The notes beneath the pieces are model-generated. The model was not told where the DNA came from. It searched no databases and worked only from the letters and a program-made list of their open reading frames with translations. A program made the translations under genes and the position numbers. 10,961 nucleotides of DNA from NCBI GenBank assembly GCA_003086435.1, contig QEFD01000210.1, positions 1 to 10,961 of the forward strand, in the 5' to 3' direction. The number at the start of each line of letters is the position of its first letter. The stretch's first letter is position 1. Below, piece after piece: positions 1-6,774 of this stretch. The DNA comes from Acidianus hospitalis (GTDB taxonomy: Archaea > Thermoproteota > Thermoprotei_A > Sulfolobales > Sulfolobaceae).

Positions 1-1
1 A

Positions 2-1063
2 AGATTTCTAGCTACCACTAAAGTGAATCTAGATCAAGGACAAATTCCTGCAGAACTATTAAAGGAATTGAAAGTTACGATGAATGACTTTCTAGAAGCA
101 ATGAAATCAATACAGCCAACCTTACTTAGAGAAGTATATGTTGAAGTACCAAAGGTTAGATGGAGCGATATAGGAGGGTTAGAAGACGTTAAACAACAAT
201 TAAGAGAGGCCATAGAATGGCAAATAAAGTTCCCAGACGTTTTTACTAAATCTGGAATTAGGGCTCCTAAAGGAGTTCTATTATTTGGTCCACCTGGTAC
301 TGGAAAAACAATGTTAGCTAAGGCTGTAGCAACTGAGAGTGGAGCAAACTTCATTGCAGTAAGAGGTCCAGAAGTATTATCAAAATGGGTAGGAGAAAGC
401 GAGAAGGCGATAAGAGAGATCTTCAGAAGAGCAAGGCAAACAGCCCCAACAGTAATATTCTTTGATGAGATAGATTCTATAGCACCCATGAGAGGTTTTG
501 CTCATGATAGCGGCGTAACAGAAAGAATCGTTAATCAATTATTAGCAGAAATGGATGGAATTACACCCTTAAATAAAGTCGTAGTTATAGCAGCAACTAA
601 TAGACCGGATATATTAGACCCTGCTTTATTAAGACCAGGAAGATTTGATAGACTTGTATACGTTCCTCCACCAGATAAAATAGCTAGATTAGAGATACTT
701 AAAGTTCATACTAGAAATGTACCATTAGCTGAGGATGTTAACTTAGAGACGATAGCCGAAAAAACTGAGGGATATACTGGAGCCGATTTAGAAGCAGTAG
801 TAAGAGAGGCAACAATGCTTATGTTACGTGAAGTATCTGCAGTATGCGAACAAAAATCAAGAGAAGCCTGCACAAAGGATGGCAAATTTGTAGAAGAATG
901 TTATAATAAGGAAATGAGAAATTGTATGAATAACTTTAGTGGTAAAGTCTCAATGAAACACTTTGAAGAGGCTCTAAAAATAGTTTCTCCAAGCATAACT
1001 AAGGCAGATATTGAAAGATATGAAAGACTTGCTAAGGAATTAAAGAGGAGTGCTGTAGTATGA
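2..1063 (+). CDS. cdc48: Cdc48/p97-type AAA ATPase, C-terminal part (5' truncated by window)
   Basis: ATP-driven unfoldase/segregase of the Cdc48/p97/VAT family, expected to be a cytoplasmic hexamer feeding substrates to the archaeal proteasome. The frame is open from base 2, upstream of the GTG at 23, and reads as linker sequence, so this is the end of a longer gene and not a gene starting at 23. Counting from codon 23, the second (D2) AAA module shows Walker A GPPGTGKT (89-96), Walker B with D148-E149, a sensor-1 Asn (193) in AATN, and the arginine-finger region RPGRFDR (204-210). The C-terminal lid carries a cysteine-bearing insert (residues about 275-301) with a CX7C-X9-CX7C pattern. The usual N domain and D1 module must lie upstream, outside the window. 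The stop codon overlaps the apgM start (ATGA), indicating co-transcription. Family assignment is very secure; the exact substrate is not known. Confidence 0.95.
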   Translation, partial: RFLATTKVNLDQGQIPAELLKELKVTMNDFLEAMKSIQPTLLREVYVEVPKVRWSDIGGLEDVKQQLREAIEWQIKFPDVFTKSGIRAPKGVLLFGPPGTGKTMLAKAVATESGANFIAVRGPEVLSKWVGESEKAIREIFRRARQTAPTVIFFDEIDSIAPMRGFAHDSGVTERIVNQLLAEMDGITPLNKVVVIAATNRPDILDPALLRPGRFDRLVYVPPPDKIARLEILKVHTRNVPLAEDVNLETIAEKTEGYTGADLEAVVREATMLMLREVSAVCEQKSREACTKDGKFVEECYNKEMRNCMNNFSGKVSMKHFEEALKIVSPSITKADIERYERLAKELKRSAVV

Positions 1064-2307
1064 AAAAATATAAAATACTTTTAATTATTGCTGATGGGTT
1101 AGGAGATAGGCAAGTTAAATCGCTAGGCAATAAAACGCCTTTGGAAGTTGCAGATAAGCCTAACATAAAGGAGTTACTTAAATCTTCACTAGTAGGTCTA
1201 ATGGATCCCATAGGTCCTGGAATAGTAGCAGGTAGCGATACCTCACACATGGCAATATTCGGCGTAGATCCTCATAGATATTATAGAGGCAGAGGTGCTC
1301 TTGAGGCATTAGGTACTGGAGCTTATCTTACTGAAGGAGATATAGCGTTTAGAGGAAATTTTGCAACAGTCGATGAAAACATGAACGTAATAGATAGAAG
1401 AGCAGGTAGAAAGATTGATGAAGGTGAACAACTAGTAAATGAGTTAAATCAGAAAATAGGAGAAATAGATGGAGTTAAAGTTACTTTTTATAAAGCCACG
1501 GAACATAGAGTTGCTGTAGTACTCTCAGGAAAGGATCTTAGTGATAAGATTTCTGACACAGATCCTCACGAAGTAGGGCGTAAGATTAAAGAATCTATCC
1601 CTTTAGATAATTCAATAAGTGCAAGAAGAACGGCAGAAATTGTGAATAACTTAACAAAAAGAATTTATGACGTGTTATCAACTTCTATCTATAACAAGAA
1701 TAGAATTGAAAGAGGTGAACCTCCTGCTAATATAATATTATTAAGGGGTGCGTCAAAGTTTGTTGAATTACCTAAGTTATATAATTATACTGGACTAAAA
1801 GGAGGAGCAGTATCGGCTACTGCTCTTATAAAAGGCGTATGTAAAGCAATAGGGATGGACGTGTTTACTCCAAAGGGTGCAACTGGAGGTATAGATACAA
1901 ATTATGATGCTAAGGCAGATAAGGTTATAGAACTCCTTAAAGATGATAAATACGACTTCGTTTTCTTGCACGTAAAAGCTACAGATGCCGCATCTCATGA
2001 TGGAAAAACTGAAGAAAAAGTTAAGGCAATCGAGAAAATAGATTATATAATAGGGAAGATATTAAATAATGTAGGAAGAGAAATAGTAATAATGTTCACT
2101 GGGGATCATGCTACACCGGTAGAACTTAAAGAACACTCTGGAGATCCAGTTCCAGTTCTCCTTTATGTTCCAGACAATATAATTCCAGATAACGTAAGTG
2201 ACTTTAACGAAAGAGAAGCTAGAAAAGGAAGTCTTAAGATAATAGGACTAGATGTAATGAACTTATTACTTAATTATTCCAATAGAGCAACAAAATATGG
2301 CGCATGA
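1060..2307 (+). CDS. apgM: 2,3-bisphosphoglycerate-independent phosphoglycerate mutase, archaeal type
   Basis: Interconverts 3-phosphoglycerate and 2-phosphoglycerate in glycolysis/gluconeogenesis in the cytoplasm. At 415 residues it has the normal length for the archaeal ApgM branch of the alkaline-phosphatase superfamily (shorter than bacterial iPGM). Visible metal and phosphoryl-transfer motifs are D12 in IADGLGD, the predicted phosphorylated Ser S59 in AGSDTSH, D309 and H313 in [10 protein letters not shown]349-H350 in FTGDHATP, and H359 in EHSGDPVP. All expected ligands appear intact. The ATG start lies inside the stop of the upstream AAA ATPase gene (ATGA), which suggests translational coupling. 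The 3' end is unusual: the TGA stop is part of the C box of a C/D sRNA that begins in the last codons. Assignment is secure from the motif set and length. Confidence 0.95.
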   Translation: MKKYKILLIIADGLGDRQVKSLGNKTPLEVADKPNIKELLKSSLVGLMDPIGPGIVAGSDTSHMAIFGVDPHRYYRGRGALEALGTGAYLTEGDIAFRGNFATVDENMNVIDRRAGRKIDEGEQLVNELNQKIGEIDGVKVTFYKATEHRVAVVLSGKDLSDKISDTDPHEVGRKIKESIPLDNSISARRTAEIVNNLTKRIYDVLSTSIYNKNRIERGEPPANIILLRGASKFVELPKLYNYTGLKGGAVSATALIKGVCKAIGMDVFTPKGATGGIDTNYDAKADKVIELLKDDKYDFVFLHVKATDAASHDGKTEEKVKAIEKIDYIIGKILNNVGREIVIMFTGDHATPVELKEHSGDPVPVLLYVPDNIIPDNVSDFNEREARKGSLKIIGLDVMNLLLNYSNRATKYGA

Positions 2308-2355
2308 AGAAGCTCGAAAGGGCTGATAGATGAAGAACCCGCGCAGGGCTGATCA
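2301..2355 (+). ncRNA. C/D box sRNA (dual-guide 2'-O-methylation guide RNA)
   Basis: Predicted guide RNA for L7Ae/Nop5/fibrillarin-directed ribose methylation. Elements read in order: C box ATGAAGA (2304-2310), a 12-nt guide (2311-2322), D' box CTGA (2323-2326), a 3-nt spacer, C' box ATGAAGA (2330-2336), a 12-nt guide (2337-2348), D box CTGA (2349-2352). The 12/3/12 spacing matches archaeal dual-guide C/D sRNAs. Both C boxes differ from the RUGAUGA consensus only at position 5 (A for U), which would replace the U-U pair of the k-turn with an A-U pair. The segment 2301-2350 is 28/50 G+C, against about one third in surrounding DNA, as expected for a structured RNA in an AT-rich hyperthermophile. 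It lies in the 45-base gap between convergent genes, includes the apgM stop and touches the stop of the opposing kinase gene. By the N+5 rule, the D' guide (A2318) would target a U and the D guide (C2344) a G. The RNA ends are estimates and the targets are unidentified. Confidence 0.88.
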
Positions 2356-2877
2356 ACATTTTTTTACATTAAATTTAGAAAATATGTCATTAACTCTCCA
2401 CTTTGTTGCTTCACAAACCTCTAATGCGACTGCTCCTGCATTAGGTTGACCGTAAATAACTAAATCTCCATCCCTTCCATATAGAGTTGCAGGAATTACA
2501 AGCAAATCTTCTTCTCCATCAACATAAATTACAGAACTGAATGAAGAATTTAATGCAGCCTTAATATAAGACATCGCTGAAAGCCTTATTATAGCAGGCT
2601 CATTTTTTACCATAATATAATTCGAAAATCTCATATGCAATTTTATATTCCTTTTAGTCTTACCGTCTACTATAGATAGAAATACTCTTCTATTGTTCTT
2701 TAATAACTCTTGAGTAACAACGTCTCCTACAGTAATTATTCTTTCAAAATTATCTGCATATTTTAGGAGCTTTTCAGTAGATTTAAAAAGAATACCATAT
2801 GGTCTTGAAAGTTCTTTTCTAACTTCCTTTGGTAAATAAAAACATAAATCTACTTTATATTTATCGCGTATCTCCAA
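2353..2877 (-). CDS. GTP-dependent dephospho-CoA kinase (DUF359/UPF0218 family)
   Basis: Last step of archaeal CoA synthesis: phosphorylation of dephospho-CoA using GTP, as shown for the Thermococcus member of this family (formerly DUF359). Length is 174 residues, normal for the family. Conserved blocks visible are TVGDVVT (49-55), DGKTKR (71-76), GEEDLLVIPA (121-130) and YGQPNAGAV (142-150). The start must be TTG: the same frame has an in-frame TGA ten codons upstream and no ATG or GTG between them, and an AGGTG ribosome-binding-like motif sits about 10 bases before the TTG. The first 28 bases overlap the end of spt4 in another frame, so translation is probably coupled. This is the last gene of the S6e operon. 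Its stop codon is directly next to the D box of the sRNA encoded on the opposite strand. Assignment by motif pattern and context is strong. Confidence 0.9.
   Translation of the reverse strand: MEIRDKYKVDLCFYLPKEVRKELSRPYGILFKSTEKLLKYADNFERIITVGDVVTQELLKNNRRVFLSIVDGKTKRNIKLHMRFSNYIMVKNEPAIIRLSAMSYIKAALNSSFSSVIYVDGEEDLLVIPATLYGRDGDLVIYGQPNAGAVALEVCEATKWRVNDIFSKFNVKKC
2359..2365 (+). terminator. T7 tract, likely terminator of the apgM/sRNA transcript
   Basis: A run of seven T on the plus strand starts 7 bases after the D box of the sRNA. Oligo-T tracts are sufficient for intrinsic termination by archaeal RNA polymerase, so this is a plausible 3' end for the cdc48-apgM-sRNA transcript or for an independent sRNA. 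On the other strand the same bases are two Lys codons of the kinase gene, so the tract could also exist for coding reasons. Confidence 0.5.
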
Positions 2878-3050
2878 GGTTTCTTTGCACCTATTAAGTT
2901 CACTAATTCAGAATTCTCATTCAATATTATAACCATCCCTTCCCAATCCTCAGTAAAGCTCGTACCTCCGCATATTGGACATACGTCTTGGTCTGGCAAA
3001 ACTAATGCCTTACAATTTCTGCACGCTTTAAAAATTGATGATTTAGGCAT
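2850..3050 (-). CDS. spt4: Transcription elongation factor Spt4 (RpoE2/RpoE'')
   Basis: Small zinc protein that pairs with Spt5 and binds the RNA polymerase clamp to promote processive elongation. It has 66 residues, the usual size. The four zinc cysteines are C10, C13, C24 and C27 (CRNC and CPIC), followed by the conserved DWEGMVII segment. It starts with ATG at 3050, six bases after the rpo7 stop, with GTGAT as a ribosome-binding motif (it includes that stop). The 3' end overlaps the kinase gene by 28 bases. Adjacent rpo7-spt4 order is the classical archaeal arrangement (rpoE1-rpoE2), which supports the call independently of the motifs. Confidence 0.95.
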   Translation of the reverse strand: MPKSSIFKACRNCKALVLPDQDVCPICGGTSFTEDWEGMVIILNENSELVNLIGAKKPWRYAINIK

Positions 3051-3056
3051 TTTCCA

Positions 3057-3584
3057 TCACTTATTTAACTTACCTAATGTAGGTTGTTTCATAGTTAAAC
3101 CTATCCTAGGCAATTTGCCTGAAGAGGATACAGCAGAAACAGTTACTATTCTTGCCCTAACTAAATCTCCTTTCTGCAGAACCTTCTTACTTTTCTCGCC
3201 AATTAAAACTCCTCTTGTTGAATCGAACTTAAAAGTATCGTCGGCTATTTGAGATATATGTACCAATCCGTCCATTGGACCTAGATTTACATAAATTCCA
3301 TAATTATCGACTTCTGCCACTGTTCCTTCAACTACTTCTTGTAAAGCTGGAACGTACGCCAATAATTCAAACTCAACTTCATGATATGTCGCTCCATCTC
3401 CAAAAATTATTTGACCTTCTTCACTAGCTTTAGCCGACAACACTCCAAGAACTAAACCCAAATCTTTAAAGATTTTATCTTGATATTCAGACTTCAAGAT
3501 TTCAAGGGCAATCTTATCTAATTCTTCGCCAAAATATTCTGGCGGTATTCTTACAACTCCTTTAGCTTTAATAATTTTAAACAT
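3057..3584 (-). CDS. rpo7: DNA-directed RNA polymerase subunit Rpo7 (RpoE1/RpoE')
   Basis: Stalk subunit of archaeal RNA polymerase (RPB7 homologue), which forms the Rpo4/7 heterodimer that binds nascent RNA and assists open-complex formation. The N-terminal RNP-like domain begins with [18 protein letters not shown]. The C-terminal half is an S1/OB fold, with [18 protein letters not shown] and [10 protein letters not shown] as its signature. I chose the ATG at 3584 (175 residues) over a TTG three codons earlier (3593), because family members begin directly at this Met and the TTG has no clear ribosome binding site. It follows the PIN gene by 12 bases and precedes spt4 by 6, within one operon. 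Identity is secure; only the start is slightly uncertain. Confidence 0.94.
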   Translation of the reverse strand: MFKIIKAKGVVRIPPEYFGEELDKIALEILKSEYQDKIFKDLGLVLGVLSAKASEEGQIIFGDGATYHEVEFELLAYVPALQEVVEGTVAEVDNYGIYVNLGPMDGLVHISQIADDTFKFDSTRGVLIGEKSKKVLQKGDLVRARIVTVSAVSSSGKLPRIGLTMKQPTLGKLNK

Positions 3585-3596
3585 AATAATCAACAG

Positions 3597-4034
3597 TTAG
3601 ATAGGAAAGAGCGATTTTATAATTTTACCTTTACTTGCTAAAAAAATTATTCCTACATTGTTTTTTAATGCCTTTTGTTTCAATTCCTTATCATTTGTAA
3701 AAATAAGTAATTTATTCCTTTTAGCACAATCAATAAGAATATCGTCAGTAGGTTTATCAATCTCATCGCCTATAAGTTTCCAATAATTCTTATATTTTTC
3801 TAGATAAATTAATGCAATATTTATTCTTGACATATATGAAGAAGATCTAGAGTACCTAGATCTCAAAATTTCCAATTCATGAAAAACTGCTTTATGAATA
3901 TAGAATACTGGTTTATAATCAAGGTATTCTATTACCAAATTAAAAGGATCTACTCTATCATACACGTAAAGTAAAATATTGGTATCAACTAGGATACCTA
4001 AATTTTTATTTGCCCCCATCCTACTAATCTCCAT
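3597..4034 (-). CDS. PIN-domain nuclease, Fcf1/Utp24-like
   Basis: Predicted metal-dependent ribonuclease of the PIN superfamily. Its steady place beside aIF2-gamma and S6e in archaea has suggested a role in pre-rRNA processing, as for eukaryotic Fcf1/Utp24; that role is inference. Acidic PIN residues are visible: D17 in LVDTN, E53 in FHELE, D97-D98 in [10 protein letters not shown] and D115 in FTNDKEL, so the active site appears complete. Length is 145 residues from the ATG at 4034, overlapping aIF2-gamma by 37 bases. An ATG at 4019 would give 140 residues and is equally compatible with the fold. GGAGG sits 3 bases before the first ATG but 18 before the second, so neither spacing is ideal. 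No antitoxin-like partner is adjacent, which argues against a VapBC toxin. Confidence 0.85.
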   Translation of the reverse strand: MEISRMGANKNLGILVDTNILLYVYDRVDPFNLVIEYLDYKPVFYIHKAVFHELEILRSRYSRSSSYMSRINIALIYLEKYKNYWKLIGDEIDKPTDDILIDCAKRNKLLIFTNDKELKQKALKNNVGIIFLASKGKIIKSLFPI

Positions 4035-5245
4035 CTTCCTCCTACTTGTCTACTTATAACTAATCTTAAATTATTCTCCCAAACAGGAATTGGTTTCTTA
4101 AGTTCAAGTTCTATTTCATTAGATTTGGCATGAGTTACCGTACCTAGCGTGGTAGCAGACCCGACTGTTATCATTAATACTTCTTTATTTCTTATAGGTT
4201 CTACTTTAACAAGATCCTTACTACCTACCACTCTTTCAAGTAAATTATATTCAACTCTAATATTCCATAAAACCGGAATATCCGCCTTTGCATCTGTTAC
4301 CATATTACCCATTAGGCTATCAGCTTTAGTTACTGAAGGATCTAAATAAGTTCCTACTGCCACTAGACCGCCAGGTTTGGCCTCGTTCACTTCTAGATCT
4401 CCAAATCTAAGCGATGATATCTTAGTATAAATTGGTTCATAAGTTACTTTACCTTTATCTTCAACTCTAATTCCAGGTAAAATCTTTATTTCTTGACCTA
4501 TAGAGAATTTACCTTGAATTATACTTCCTCCTACTACTCCTCCAACTAATTTATCAAAGGTGGTTCCTGGCTTATTTACGTCAAAACTTCTCACTACTAA
4601 CATTATAGGTGTTTTAGTTAAATCTCTCTTTGGCGTAGGAATTCTTTCTTCTATAGCCTCTATTAACGCATCAATATTTATCTTATGAAGTGCACTAACA
4701 GGAATTATAGGCGATCCTTCTGCCCAAGTTCCTTTTATGAACTCAGTAATTTGCTTATATTGCGCTATTGCTTGATCTCTAGTTACTACATCGATTTTAT
4801 TTTGTACTATAACTAGATTTTTTATTCCTACTATACCTAAAGCTACAAAATGTTCCCTAGTTTGAGGTTGAGGAAATGGTTCATTAGCTGCAACTACTAG
4901 AATTGCACCATCTAGGATAGCCGTTCCAGATAGCATAGTAGCCATTAAAATCTCATGTCCTGGAGCATCGAGAAATGAAACCCTCCTTAAAAATTCTGGC
5001 TCTTCATCACTTCCGCATTGCCTACACGATTCCTCGTTAACATAAGCGTCAGGTTTCTTACAGTTTTTACAAATACCAAAACTTGCCTCAGCATATCCTA
5101 GTTTTATAGTCATTCCTCTTTTTAATTCCTCAGAATGTTTAGACGTCCATATTCCAGTTAGAGCTTGAACTAACGTAGTCTTACCATGATCTACATGACC
5201 TACTACACCTATATTAACTTCAGGTTGGACTTTTGGCCAGGGCAA
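3998..5245 (-). CDS. eif2g: Translation initiation factor aIF2 subunit gamma
   Basis: GTPase core of the aIF2 heterotrimer, which carries initiator Met-tRNA to the small ribosomal subunit and in Sulfolobus also protects mRNA 5' ends. It has 415 residues, the family length. Motifs: G1 GHVDHGKT (16-23), switch [12 protein letters not shown] (from 44), G3 DAPGH (93-97), G4 NKID (149-152), and a zinc knuckle with C59, C62, C74 and C77. Domains II and III follow (for example [10 protein letters not shown] and [15 protein letters not shown]). The start is TTG: the in-frame codons upstream are TAA, GGT, GAT, TTT, leaving no alternative, and AAGGTGA sits 4 bases before it. The gene follows S6e after 4 bases, and its last 37 bases overlap the PIN gene. 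The sequence closely matches Sulfolobus aIF2-gamma from memory, so the call is secure. Confidence 0.97.
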   Translation of the reverse strand: MPWPKVQPEVNIGVVGHVDHGKTTLVQALTGIWTSKHSEELKRGMTIKLGYAEASFGICKNCKKPDAYVNEESCRQCGSDEEPEFLRRVSFLDAPGHEILMATMLSGTAILDGAILVVAANEPFPQPQTREHFVALGIVGIKNLVIVQNKIDVVTRDQAIAQYKQITEFIKGTWAEGSPIIPVSALHKINIDALIEAIEERIPTPKRDLTKTPIMLVVRSFDVNKPGTTFDKLVGGVVGGSIIQGKFSIGQEIKILPGIRVEDKGKVTYEPIYTKISSLRFGDLEVNEAKPGGLVAVGTYLDPSVTKADSLMGNMVTDAKADIPVLWNIRVEYNLLERVVGSKDLVKVEPIRNKEVLMITVGSATTLGTVTHAKSNEIELELKKPIPVWENNLRLVISRQVGGRWRLVGWGQIKI

Positions 5246-5249
5246 AAAA

Positions 5250-5256
5250 TCACCTT
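5250..5256 (-). promoter_or_regulatory. Ribosome binding site that fixes the TTG start of aIF2-gamma
   Basis: AAGGTGA complements the 3' end of crenarchaeal 16S rRNA (pairing partner of GAGGTGATC) and ends 4 bases before the TTG at 5245. Its TGA is also the stop codon of S6e, so termination and re-initiation are superimposed. Confidence 0.75.
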
Positions 5257-5888
5257 ACTATTACAGTATTTATCTGAACAATTTCATTACTTATTGTATC
5301 TCCTCTTAGCATTTTTCTCTTTCTTTCACCATCTTCGCGTGGAATATAGCCCGGAGGACCAGAAACTAATACTCTTCTCTTTGCGGGACCAGAAATATCT
5401 GGTCTCATTGCAAAGCCAGTATTATCTGACCCTCCAGTAATTTTTAATGTAAATGGTGTATCACTAATTACTAAGTTTATTTTATCCCCTATTTTAGTTC
5501 CAAATAAGTTTAATTTTGATTGATCGATAGAAATTTGAAAAGCTTTAGTCCTATATGCTAAAGCCTCAAAGTCTTCAGCACCAAATTTTTCTGCAATATT
5601 CTTGCTTATATGCACCTCATTGTCTGGTAAACTGTCATCAACCTGCACTAAGAAATGTACTTTTATTTTCACTTTTTTGTCTCCTTCTTGCTTCTCAATT
5701 TGCAGAGTTAATAATTTATCCAGATTAAGTGCTTGCTTTAACTTACTATTTAATTTGGCTATAGGCAATGCTTTTCCATCTTTTTCTCCGTCTATTGATT
5801 TTACATTTTCGTCTGCCTTTACTTTTACTTTCATTGTTTTTAATTGCTTGGTTTCGGGATCTGAAATTACAATCTTAAAGTCCGGCAA
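5250..5888 (-). CDS. rps6e: 30S ribosomal protein S6e
   Basis: Small-subunit ribosomal protein. The S6e core is in the C-terminal part: [20 protein letters not shown], then [11 protein letters not shown], then [13 protein letters not shown]. The 212-residue length matches Sulfolobus S6e (about 214), which carries a long N-terminal region absent from the roughly 130-residue euryarchaeal form. The start is TTG: the codon directly before it in frame is TAA, so no upstream start exists. AAGGTGG (5896-5902) lies 7 bases ahead. It is the first gene of the six-gene operon. The promoter TATA box (5927-5934) is centred about 42 bases before the start, predicting a leader of about 16 bases that just includes the ribosome binding site. 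One small deviation is GFAMR where the core motif is usually GFPMR. Confidence 0.95.
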   Translation of the reverse strand: MPDFKIVISDPETKQLKTMKVKVKADENVKSIDGEKDGKALPIAKLNSKLKQALNLDKLLTLQIEKQEGDKKVKIKVHFLVQVDDSLPDNEVHISKNIAEKFGAEDFEALAYRTKAFQISIDQSKLNLFGTKIGDKINLVISDTPFTLKITGGSDNTGFAMRPDISGPAKRRVLVSGPPGYIPREDGERKRKMLRGDTISNEIVQINTVIVR

Positions 5889-5895
5889 TTAAATG

Positions 5896-5902
5896 CCACC
5901 TT
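5896..5902 (-). promoter_or_regulatory. Ribosome binding site for the TTG start of S6e
   Basis: AAGGTGG, 7 bases before the TTG at 5888. An ATG lying just before it (in another frame) is not used by any long frame, so the site points to the TTG. Confidence 0.65.
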
Positions 5903-5925
5903 TTCATTTTGGTATTCTGATACAA

Positions 5926-5935
5926 GTATATAAAC
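5926..5935. promoter_or_regulatory. Shared TATA box for divergent S6e operon and cbiX-rnhA
   Basis: TATATAAA on the plus strand (5927-5934) reads TTTATATA on the minus strand, and both fit the Sulfolobus TATA consensus. Its centre is about 28 bases from the cbiX ATG (5958), the distance expected for a leaderless transcript. In the other direction it predicts a start near 5904, giving a short leader with a ribosome binding site for S6e. No second convincing TATA box is visible in the 69-base gap. Confidence 0.7.
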
Positions 5936-5957
5936 TCGTAGCTCCAGAGAACTTAAA

Positions 5958-6341
5958 ATGATCGGTATAATTTTAGTCTTGCATGGTAGTAGAGTTGAGG
6001 AATGGAAAAATATAGCTGATGGTTATAAAAATTTACTATCAGAGCATTTTCCCTTAGTAGAATATGGTTTTCTTGAATTTAATAAACCTACACTCAGAGA
6101 ATCGTTAGAAATTCTAGTAAATAAAGGTGCTACACAAATAATTGCTGTGCCTCTGTTATTTGCTGCTGGTATGCATTTCTATAGAGATATTCCAAAATTA
6201 TTAGGACTAGACGAGAAAGGAGAAACAATGATAAATGAGAAAAAAGTGAGAGTTGTTATTGCTAAGCCTATAGGAGTAGATAAAAGAGTTGCAGAAATAT
6301 TAAAGGAAAGGGTAGAGGAAAAAATTGATGGCAAAAGTTAA
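5958..6341 (+). CDS. cbiX: Small CbiX-type sirohydrochlorin cobaltochelatase
   Basis: Inserts Co2+ into sirohydrochlorin (or precorrin-2) at the entry of the anaerobic cobalamin pathway. It has 127 residues, the size of archaeal CbiX-S, which works as a homodimer and corresponds to half of a class II chelatase. The two metal-binding histidines are visible: H9 in VLHGSR and H73 in [11 protein letters not shown], closely matching the positions known from Archaeoglobus Cbi[10 protein letters not shown] is also typical. The ATG starts directly at the predicted transcript start (leaderless). The end overlaps rnhA by 14 bases. A ferro- or nickelochelatase role cannot be excluded from sequence, but the cobyrinate synthase gene nearby at 9988 favours cobalt. 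Confidence 0.9.
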   Translation: MIGIILVLHGSRVEEWKNIADGYKNLLSEHFPLVEYGFLEFNKPTLRESLEILVNKGATQIIAVPLLFAAGMHFYRDIPKLLGLDEKGETMINEKKVRVVIAKPIGVDKRVAEILKERVEEKIDGKS

Positions 6342-6774
6342 TTTTGACGGATTGTGCGAGCCAAAAAATCCTGGCGGAATAGCTACTTATGCGTATGTAA
6401 TAAAAATTGATAATCAAGTCCTACAAGGTTACGGTTTAGCAGAAAAACCTTGGTCAAAAGACTCGACAAACAACGTTGCTGAATATATGGGTGCATATTG
6501 TGCTATAAGGAAATTAATACAATTGGGAATTACAAAAGCGATATTTTATGGAGATAGTCAATTGGTTATTAAACAGTTATCTGGAGAGTATAGAATAAAA
6601 TCTCCAAGGCTTAAAAGGATATACGATAAAATACAAGAAAGTTTAAAAAATTTCGAGCATATAGAATTTAAATGGATTCCAAGAGAAGAAAATACTGAAG
6701 CAGATAGATTGACAAGAATCGCGTATAAATTGGCTCTTGAAAATAAATTGAAAGAAATAGGATGCAGATTATGA
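6328..6774 (+). CDS. rnhA: Ribonuclease HI
   Basis: Degrades RNA in RNA/DNA hybrids, for example R-loops and primers. It has 148 residues, like the characterised Sulfurisphaera (Sulfolobus) tokodaii RNase HI of 149. The catalytic acids are D7 in [14 protein letters not shown]52 in NNVAEYMG, D76 in [10 protein letters not shown] and D126 in EADRLTR. The basic protrusion of E. coli RNase HI is lacking, as in the archaeal form. C58 and C146 match the cysteine pair reported as a stabilising disulfide in the S. tokodaii enzyme. I chose ATG at 6328 over the TTG one codon earlier; GAGG lies about 10 bases upstream. It overlaps the cbiX end by 14 bases. Its TGA stop directly abuts the TAA stop of convergent S15. 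Confidence 0.94.
   Translation: MAKVNFDGLCEPKNPGGIATYAYVIKIDNQVLQGYGLAEKPWSKDSTNNVAEYMGAYCAIRKLIQLGITKAIFYGDSQLVIKQLSGEYRIKSPRLKRIYDKIQESLKNFEHIEFKWIPREENTEADRLTRIAYKLALENKLKEIGCRL

Noticed and set aside
34..489. Open frame of about 150 codons on the minus strand, opposite the AAA ATPase gene
   Set aside because: It lies fully antisense to a conserved P-loop domain, has no recognisable motifs, and no promoter or ribosome binding site. It is a by-product of codon use in the real gene.
1032..1998. Two short minus-strand open frames (1032-1250 and 1795-1998) opposite apgM
   Set aside because: Both lie within a complete, motif-intact apgM and show no protein-like conservation features.
2338..2348. 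CCC/GGG hairpin in the sRNA as a terminator or riboswitch stem
   Set aside because: The three-pair stem lies within the D guide of the C/D sRNA. Box spacing explains the sequence better, and the T-run lies further downstream.
3585..3593. TTG at 3593 as the Rpo7 start
   Set aside because: It adds only three residues not typical of Rpo7, there is no convincing ribosome binding site, and an ATG at 3584 matches the family N-terminus.
4149..4349. Plus-strand open frame opposite aIF2-gamma
   Set aside because: Antisense to a highly conserved GTPase gene, low-complexity Thr/Ser/Leu-rich translation, no start signals.
5186..5892. Plus-strand open frames (5186-5440 and 5602-5892) opposite aIF2-gamma and S6e
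   Set aside because: Hydrophobic-looking translations arise from the complement of Lys/Glu-rich coding sequence. The real genes on the minus strand are unambiguous.
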